A DNA stretch of 64,000 nucleotides from CADEED01 sp020442965 (GTDB lineage: Bacteria; Pseudomonadota; Gammaproteobacteria; Steroidobacterales; Steroidobacteraceae). Below the pieces are notes generated by a model, which did not search any database, was not told the DNA's origin, and worked only from the letters and a program-made list of their open reading frames with translations. The DNA lies in contig JAWLAH010000003.1 in assembly GCA_041395525.1 (NCBI GenBank), forward strand, positions 247,947-311,946, given 5' to 3'. Positions 59,191 through 64,000 of this stretch are shown here, one piece after another; position 1 is the stretch's first letter; every line of letters begins with the position of its first letter. A program made the position numbers and the translations under genes.

Positions 59191-60012
59191 ATGCGCCCGA
59201 GTGTCGCCACCCTGATCGCGTTGGCATTGAGCACTGCCGTGGGTTGCCAGCCCGAACATCCTGCGCAACAGGCGCACCCGGGCGCCGAAGTGCGCGCCGC
59301 ACTAACGACTCTATCACGCGCGCGCATTTTCTTCGGGCATCAGTCCGTTGGGCGCGATATCCTGCGCGGCGTCGAGAGTCTGTCGGTCGAATATCACGTG
59401 CCCGTGCGCGTCGTGGCGATCGATGACCGGCCTCCCGATCGGGCACCTGGACTGTTCAACACGAATATTGGCAGCAACGGCGATCCGGCGTCCAAATGCG
59501 AGGCATTCAATGCAATCCTCGATCAGTCTGTCGAGCCGTACTACGACGTGGCCGTCTTGAAGTTCTGCTATGTGGATCTCGACGACGAGTCGAATGTGGC
59601 CACGGCCGGTGAGCTGTTCGACGAGTACGTCGCAGCGCTCAAGCGCGTGCAAATGCGGCACCCACAACTGCGGCTCGTCATTGCCACGATCCCGCTGCAC
59701 GCCGATCCTCCCGGTTGGCGAACGGCGCTCAAGCGGCTATTGGGCCGGGCGACGTGGACGGATAGCGCCAATCTGCGCCGCAATCAGTTCAACGACGCCG
59801 TTCGCGCGGCGTTTGCCAACCGTCCGCTGTTCGACGTTGCGCGTCTGGAATCGACCCGGGCCGACGGCAGTGCGAATGGTTTCGAGACCGAAGGTCGGCA
59901 CGTCGAGACGCTGGCAGCCGAGTACACCACCGACGGTGGTCACTTGAACACGGCGGGCCAGCGCAGACTCGCGACAGGTTTCGTGCTGGCCGTGGCGAAC
60001 GCGCTGCGGTGA
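59191..60012 (+). CDS. SGNH-like lipoprotein with GHQS motif
   Basis: The 273-residue protein has a signal with a possible lipobox at residue 19 (STAVGC). Near residue 49 the motif IFFGHQSVGRDIL occupies the place of the GDS block of SGNH hydrolases, and the C terminus has TDGGHLNTAGQRRLA, like the DxxH block. The glycine and serine are kept but Asp is replaced by His-Gln. It could be a further acyl transfer or esterase component of the locus; catalytic competence is uncertain. Confidence 0.72.
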   Translation: MRPSVATLIALALSTAVGCQPEHPAQQAHPGAEVRAALTTLSRARIFFGHQSVGRDILRGVESLSVEYHVPVRVVAIDDRPPDRAPGLFNTNIGSNGDPASKCEAFNAILDQSVEPYYDVAVLKFCYVDLDDESNVATAGELFDEYVAALKRVQMRHPQLRLVIATIPLHADPPGWRTALKRLLGRATWTDSANLRRNQFNDAVRAAFANRPLFDVARLESTRADGSANGFETEGRHVETLAAEYTTDGGHLNTAGQRRLATGFVLAVANALR

Positions 60013-60076
60013 TCAAGGCACTAGACTACTCTTGCGCGGTCACCCGCGCGCCTTGCGGCTGGAGGTCGAGATCGAC

Positions 60077-62551
60077 ATGAGCAGACGCTCATTGGGCATG
60101 ATTGCGCCGCTACTCACGGCTCTCGTACTGGTGGGCTGTGGACTGATCGACAATCCGCAGCGTGATCGCGAGCAATTGGAGGCTGCACGGCGCAGTGGCG
60201 ACTATCGTGCGGCGGCGGTCATCGCACGCAATCTCACCGACAAGAATCCGCGAGACGCCGGTTTGCGCCTCGTGCTCGCCGGGGTTCTGGCTGACGCGGG
60301 TGACTATAAAGGCGCGTACCAGGAGGCGGAGCGAGCCGAGGCTCTGGGTCTGTCGCCCTCGCAGACCAGCATCGTCATGGCGCAATCGTTGATCGGTCAG
60401 GGACAGTATCAGCGCGCGCTCGATATCGCCTCGGGAAATGACAGCTTCAGTACCAACACCGTTGAGATGGCGCGGGTACGCGGGTGGGCCTATATCGGCC
60501 TCAATCGCCCCGCGGAGGCACGCACCGAACTCGACACTGCCTTGCGCGCCGAGCCCGGGGATTTGCCAACGTTGCTGGCGCTGGCGGCAGCTATCGAGCA
60601 GGACGAAGACACCAACGCGGCCGTTGCAATGCTGCGCAAGGCCGCTCGACTCGACCCTAACAACTTACCCCTGCAGCTCGAGCTCGGTAAGCTCGAGACG
60701 CGTGCCGGCGACCCCGCTGCCGCCAAGACCTTCGCGGCAGTAGTCGCCGCCGCCAACAAGCGCCACGACGACAATCTGGCCCAAGTGGCGATCGAATACG
60801 CTGGCGTCGACGCATTGCAGCGACGCGATCTGGCCGGCGCTCGCGATGCGCTCGCCGCGCTCACGCGCATGGCGCCTGAATCGGACGCGGCGCTCGGCAT
60901 GCGCGCCCGGCTCGCCCTGGTCGAAGGCAAGTCCGCCGAGGCCGACGCGGCGCTGAATAGCTTGCTCAAACGCAACCCCGAAAGTGTTGAAACGCGGCTG
61001 CTCATCGCCGGGTCCTACCTGCAGCAGGGCAAGTACGATATTGCGCGCGGTGCGCTCAAGGAAATCCTGGCGGCCAACCCACGTGACTTGCGCGCACGCC
61101 GAATGTTGGCTGACATCGCTGTTAGCGACCGATTGCGATCAGACGGACCGCTCGCGACCGATCCGCAGGCCGCGCGTGAGGAGAGCAAACGTCTGGAGCT
61201 CGCAGAACGTCACATCGCGGCTGGTCGCTTCGCGGACGCTGTTAGCACACTGCAAGCGGTCATCAAACCGACCGCGCGTGAGCGGTTGTTACTCGTTCGA
61301 GCGCTCGTGGGCGCTGGCGATGCAACCGAGGCGGGCCGTGCGGCCGAAGCGCTCGCGAGCCAGGCGCCTGACAGTGACGCTGAGTCGATCATGTCCGCCG
61401 AAGCCATGCTGCTCGTCGGCAGGAAACCCAGGGCGATCGCGTTGCTCGAGCAACTGCGCAAGCGCCGGCCCGCGTCCGCGTCGATCTGGCTCGCGATGAG
61501 CCAGCTGGAAGGCGTCCTGGGTCGGCCTCAACAGGCCGCGAGCGATTTGGCGATCGCCGCTGAGCGCGATCCGAACGATGCGTCGATCCGCTTGCAGAGT
61601 GCCCGCGCCGCGATTGGTCGCCACGATGCAGCGACGGCGGTGCGCCTGCTCGAACCACTGGCACAAGAATCGCCGGGCAGTGCGGCGGTGCTCGCGGAAC
61701 TCGCGTCGGCCTACCTGATGCAGCGTCGACTGCCGGACGCGGAACGCACCGCGAACGAGGCGCTTACGAACGAGCCCAATGCGTGGCTACCGCGCAGCGT
61801 GCTGGCATCGACAGCCCTGATGGCGAATCGTGGCGATGAAGCCCGCGAGCAGATCAAACTGCTGGCGCGTGTGCGGCCGCCGCCCGAAGTATTGGGCGAT
61901 CTGCAAGGCGAACTGGCGGCGAGCATTGGAGATTTCGGCGCCGCGGCGCGTGAGTTCGGCCAGGCCTACGCCGCGCGGCCGTCCGGTGCACTCGCCCAGA
62001 AGGAATTCCGTGCGCGACTGGCGGGGAATCAGCCCGATCCCGCTGGGCCCCTGCGTCGCTGGATCGCACGCTCACCAGACGACGCTTCGAGCCGCGCACT
62101 GCTCGCGCAGTTCACCGAATCCACGGGTGATGCGGCGGGCGCGGAGCGGGCCTATGTTGCGGTACTGCGCGACGATGCCAACAATCTGATCGCCCTCAAT
62201 AACCTCGCGTGGATGCGCCTGCAACAAGGCAAGCACGCCGAAGCACTGCATCTAGCAGGCAACGCGTTTCGCGTCGGCGCGGCCTCGCCGCAGGTCGCGG
62301 ACACCTACGGCTGGGCCCTGGCTGAAAGTGGTCGGGCGAAGGAAGCTGTGCCGATCCTGCGAGACGCGTTGACCAAGCTGCCGCGCAATCCAATGATCCG
62401 CTACCATCTCGCGGTCGCACTCGCGAGCAGCGGGTCGCAGGACGAAGCGATCACGCATCTGGAGTTGCTCACGAGCGGCGGCGCGGTGTTCGCCGAACAG
62501 CAGGCGGCGCGCGAATTGCTCGATAAATTGCGCGCGGCGGCGCGTGGCTAA
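60077..62551 (+). CDS. prsT: PEP-CTERM system TPR-repeat lipoprotein (PrsT-like)
   Basis: An 824-residue lipoprotein with lipobox LVGC around residue 21 and TPR-like repeats through almost its whole length (about 30-815). This is the expected size and layout of PrsT, found next to exosortase A in many loci and thought to work in export or assembly of exopolysaccharide. I start at 60077 (MSRRSLGMIAPL) because it gives a compact signal peptide. Its stop overlaps the xrtA GTG start. Confidence 0.88.
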   Translation: MSRRSLGMIAPLLTALVLVGCGLIDNPQRDREQLEAARRSGDYRAAAVIARNLTDKNPRDAGLRLVLAGVLADAGDYKGAYQEAERAEALGLSPSQTSIVMAQSLIGQGQYQRALDIASGNDSFSTNTVEMARVRGWAYIGLNRPAEARTELDTALRAEPGDLPTLLALAAAIEQDEDTNAAVAMLRKAARLDPNNLPLQLELGKLETRAGDPAAAKTFAAVVAAANKRHDDNLAQVAIEYAGVDALQRRDLAGARDALAALTRMAPESDAALGMRARLALVEGKSAEADAALNSLLKRNPESVETRLLIAGSYLQQGKYDIARGALKEILAANPRDLRARRMLADIAVSDRLRSDGPLATDPQAAREESKRLELAERHIAAGRFADAVSTLQAVIKPTARERLLLVRALVGAGDATEAGRAAEALASQAPDSDAESIMSAEAMLLVGRKPRAIALLEQLRKRRPASASIWLAMSQLEGVLGRPQQAASDLAIAAERDPNDASIRLQSARAAIGRHDAATAVRLLEPLAQESPGSAAVLAELASAYLMQRRLPDAERTANEALTNEPNAWLPRSVLASTALMANRGDEAREQIKLLARVRPPPEVLGDLQGELAASIGDFGAAAREFGQAYAARPSGALAQKEFRARLAGNQPDPAGPLRRWIARSPDDASSRALLAQFTESTGDAAGAERAYVAVLRDDANNLIALNNLAWMRLQQGKHAEALHLAGNAFRVGAASPQVADTYGWALAESGRAKEAVPILRDALTKLPRNPMIRYHLAVALASSGSQDEAITHLELLTSGGAVFAEQQAARELLDKLRAAARG

Positions 62552-64000
62552 CGACTCGAGCGCATCCGCAACCACCGACCGACAAGTCTGGTGGTTGGTC
62601 TTCGCGCTATTGGTAGCAATAGCGATAGCGTATCGCGAAACAATACTCGACATGGCCGGCATCTGGACGCACTCGCGCGACTACGTGCATGGCTGGCTCG
62701 TTCCACCGATCTGTGCCTGGCTGGTCTGGCGTCAGCGCGGAGTGCTGCAGCGAGCCGTCAAACACCCCGACATGCGTGGCCTGTTAGTCATGTTGGCCGC
62801 GGTCATCGTATGGATACCCACCCAGACGCTGCACGTGAACGTGGTGGCACAACTGGCGTTCGTGACATTGTTGGTTGCGACGGTCTGGGCGATGGTGGGC
62901 GTTGGCGCCATGCGCCACCTATGGTTTGCGGCGGCGTTCGCGTTTCTTGCGGTACCGTTCAGCGAGGGCTTCGTTCCGGGTCTCATGGAGTGGACCGCCA
63001 CCGCGACCGTGGGTCTATTGCGTCTGTCCGGCTTCTACGTAGTACGTGAGGGCATGCTGTTCAGCACCACCGCGGGTGATTTCGCCGTCGCGGAGGCTTG
63101 CAGCGGCGTCCGTTATCTGATGGCGGCGGTCACCGCAGGCGCGCTATTTGCGTATTTGCGACTGGCGACAGTGCGCTACCGCAGCATTTTCATGGCTTTG
63201 GCGATCGCGGTGCCGATCGTCGGCAATGCCCTGCGCGCCTATCTGCTGGTAGTGATCGGCCAATGGTTCGGCATGGAGCACGCGCTCGGCATCGATCATT
63301 TCATACATGGTGCGGTCTTCTTCGGCGTATTGATGCTGATTCTGTTCGCGACTGGCGCGTGGCTGGCGCGGCGCGAGCAGCGCGGCACGCTGGCAAGCGT
63401 TCAGCAGCATCCGGATCAGTCGCGAATGGTGCACGCTCAGCGCGGTACGATTGCGCGTCCGGCTCTTGCCGCCCTTTGCTTGATCGTGATCTTGGCCGGA
63501 CCACTCGCTGCCGGCGCACTGTCGCACGCGGACGCCCGCACTGGCACGGAGCTGGTCCTACCCGAGCAAGTTGGCGACTGGCGGCTTCGAGAACTCGACG
63601 CGAGCTGCGCACCGTTCAACTTTCTGCCCGACGTGCAGATGCGTTGCGGACGTTACGATCACCCGCGGCTCGGCCGACTTCGACTCGGACTCGCTCAAGC
63701 ACGCACGCTTGATCGCACGACCGACCTGTTGGGCGCTAACGATCGGGTGGTCGATCCTAATCGCTGGCGGCTGGTTGCAACCCGCGAACGCAAGACGACA
63801 GACGGAGTCATGTTGGCCGAATCCGTCAATCTCGCACAGACGGGCGGCGAACGCATGATCACGTGGCACACCTATCTGCACGGCGCGCGCGCAACACCCA
63901 GTCGGGTTCGGCTGATCGGCGAGTCGTTACTCGCGATTCTCGGCGGGCATTCGGAACGCGCGACGCTGGTGGTGATCGCTGCCGAGAATCCCGCGTCGGA
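62544..64000 (+). CDS. xrtA: Exosortase A with C-terminal EpsI-type domain (3' end beyond window)
   Basis: A frame open from GTG 62544 to the window edge (about 485 codons seen). The N-terminal membrane part is exosortase: catalytic Cys186 in AEACSGVRYLM, Arg231 in GNALRAYLLV and His255 in DHFIHGAVFFG, spread over about eight helices. From about residue 330 an EpsI/DUF3485-like domain begins (LPEQVGDWRL, later HTYLHGARATP). Exosortase A cleaves and sorts PEP-CTERM proteins at the inner membrane. The GTG overlaps the end of the TPR lipoprotein gene by eight bases. Confidence 0.93.
   Translation, partial: MANDSSASATTDRQVWWLVFALLVAIAIAYRETILDMAGIWTHSRDYVHGWLVPPICAWLVWRQRGVLQRAVKHPDMRGLLVMLAAVIVWIPTQTLHVNVVAQLAFVTLLVATVWAMVGVGAMRHLWFAAAFAFLAVPFSEGFVPGLMEWTATATVGLLRLSGFYVVREGMLFSTTAGDFAVAEACSGVRYLMAAVTAGALFAYLRLATVRYRSIFMALAIAVPIVGNALRAYLLVVIGQWFGMEHALGIDHFIHGAVFFGVLMLILFATGAWLARREQRGTLASVQQHPDQSRMVHAQRGTIARPALAALCLIVILAGPLAAGALSHADARTGTELVLPEQVGDWRLRELDASCAPFNFLPDVQMRCGRYDHPRLGRLRLGLAQARTLDRTTDLLGANDRVVDPNRWRLVATRERKTTDGVMLAESVNLAQTGGERMITWHTYLHGARATPSRVRLIGESLLAILGGHSERATLVVIAAENPAS

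Overview
The window reads as a chromosomal segment of a high-GC Gammaproteobacterium, possibly near the Steroidobacter/Nevskia/Xanthomonas-like lineages; this placement is inferred from gene content and order only. Supporting signs are secB-grxC-rhodanese beside envC, a tatABC-dtd cluster, rsmG followed by parA/parB and the complete F1Fo ATP synthase operon ending at glmU, and an exosortase A (PEP-CTERM) locus. Coding density is very high, both strands are used, and I see no insertion sequence, prophage, tRNA, rRNA or CRISPR array.

Regions. (1) 1-1.35 kb, minus strand: secB, grxC and a membrane-anchored rhodanese. (2) 1.4-9.4 kb: envC, a GAF-like/degenerate-GGDEF/EAL protein, a CtpA-type S41 protease, a DedA protein, then small genes (MAPEG, SRPBCC, holin-like membrane protein, EamA exporter). 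(3) 9.4-15.2 kb, minus strand: an OPT and a POT peptide transporter, then dtd-tatA-tatB-tatC. (4) 15.2-21.5 kb: an orphan TRAP solute-binding lipoprotein with a twin-arginine signal, a di-haem cytochrome c, an S9 peptidase, and a coupled PEP-mutase-superfamily/metallo-beta-lactamase pair. (5) 21.5-33.7 kb, central carbon catabolism: an Lrp-type regulator divergent from bkdA1-bkdA2-bkdB (branched-chain keto acids), gor, then acuI-prpB-prpC-(antisense coiled-coil gene)-prpD. Valine and isoleucine breakdown through Bkd yields propionyl-CoA, AcuI makes it from acrylyl-CoA, and the Prp enzymes consume it by the methylcitrate cycle. (6) 33.8-48.2 kb, housekeeping: rsmG, parA, a polytopic membrane protein, a hybrid histidine kinase, parB, atpIBEFHAGDC, a small ORF and glmU. 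A membrane protein and a kinase between parA and parB is unusual. (7) 48.3-49.2 kb: periplasmic Cu/Zn superoxide dismutase and a short EncFtn-like ferritin with no cargo tail and no encapsulin gene beside it. (8) 49.2-64 kb, envelope/exopolysaccharide locus: Sfp-type phosphopantetheinyl transferase, UDP-GlcNAc 2-epimerase, one PEP-CTERM protein, MBOAT acyltransferase with SGNH partner, asparagine-synthase-like amidotransferase, acyl carrier protein, NAD-synthase-like enzyme, methyltransferase, hexapeptide acyltransferase, a second SGNH-like lipoprotein, a PrsT-like TPR lipoprotein, and exosortase A running off the window end.

The strongest candidate for a little-described system is the tightly overlapping block at 52.0-60.0 kb: O-acylation genes plus an acyl carrier protein, two ATP-dependent amidating/adenylating enzymes and a methyltransferase, embedded in the exosortase A locus. 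It looks like a polysaccharide or glycan decoration pathway, but the chemistry is inferred. A DNA-level curiosity is the octamer TTGTTAGG, which I count 12 times on the two strands, nearly always encoding Leu-Leu-Gly.
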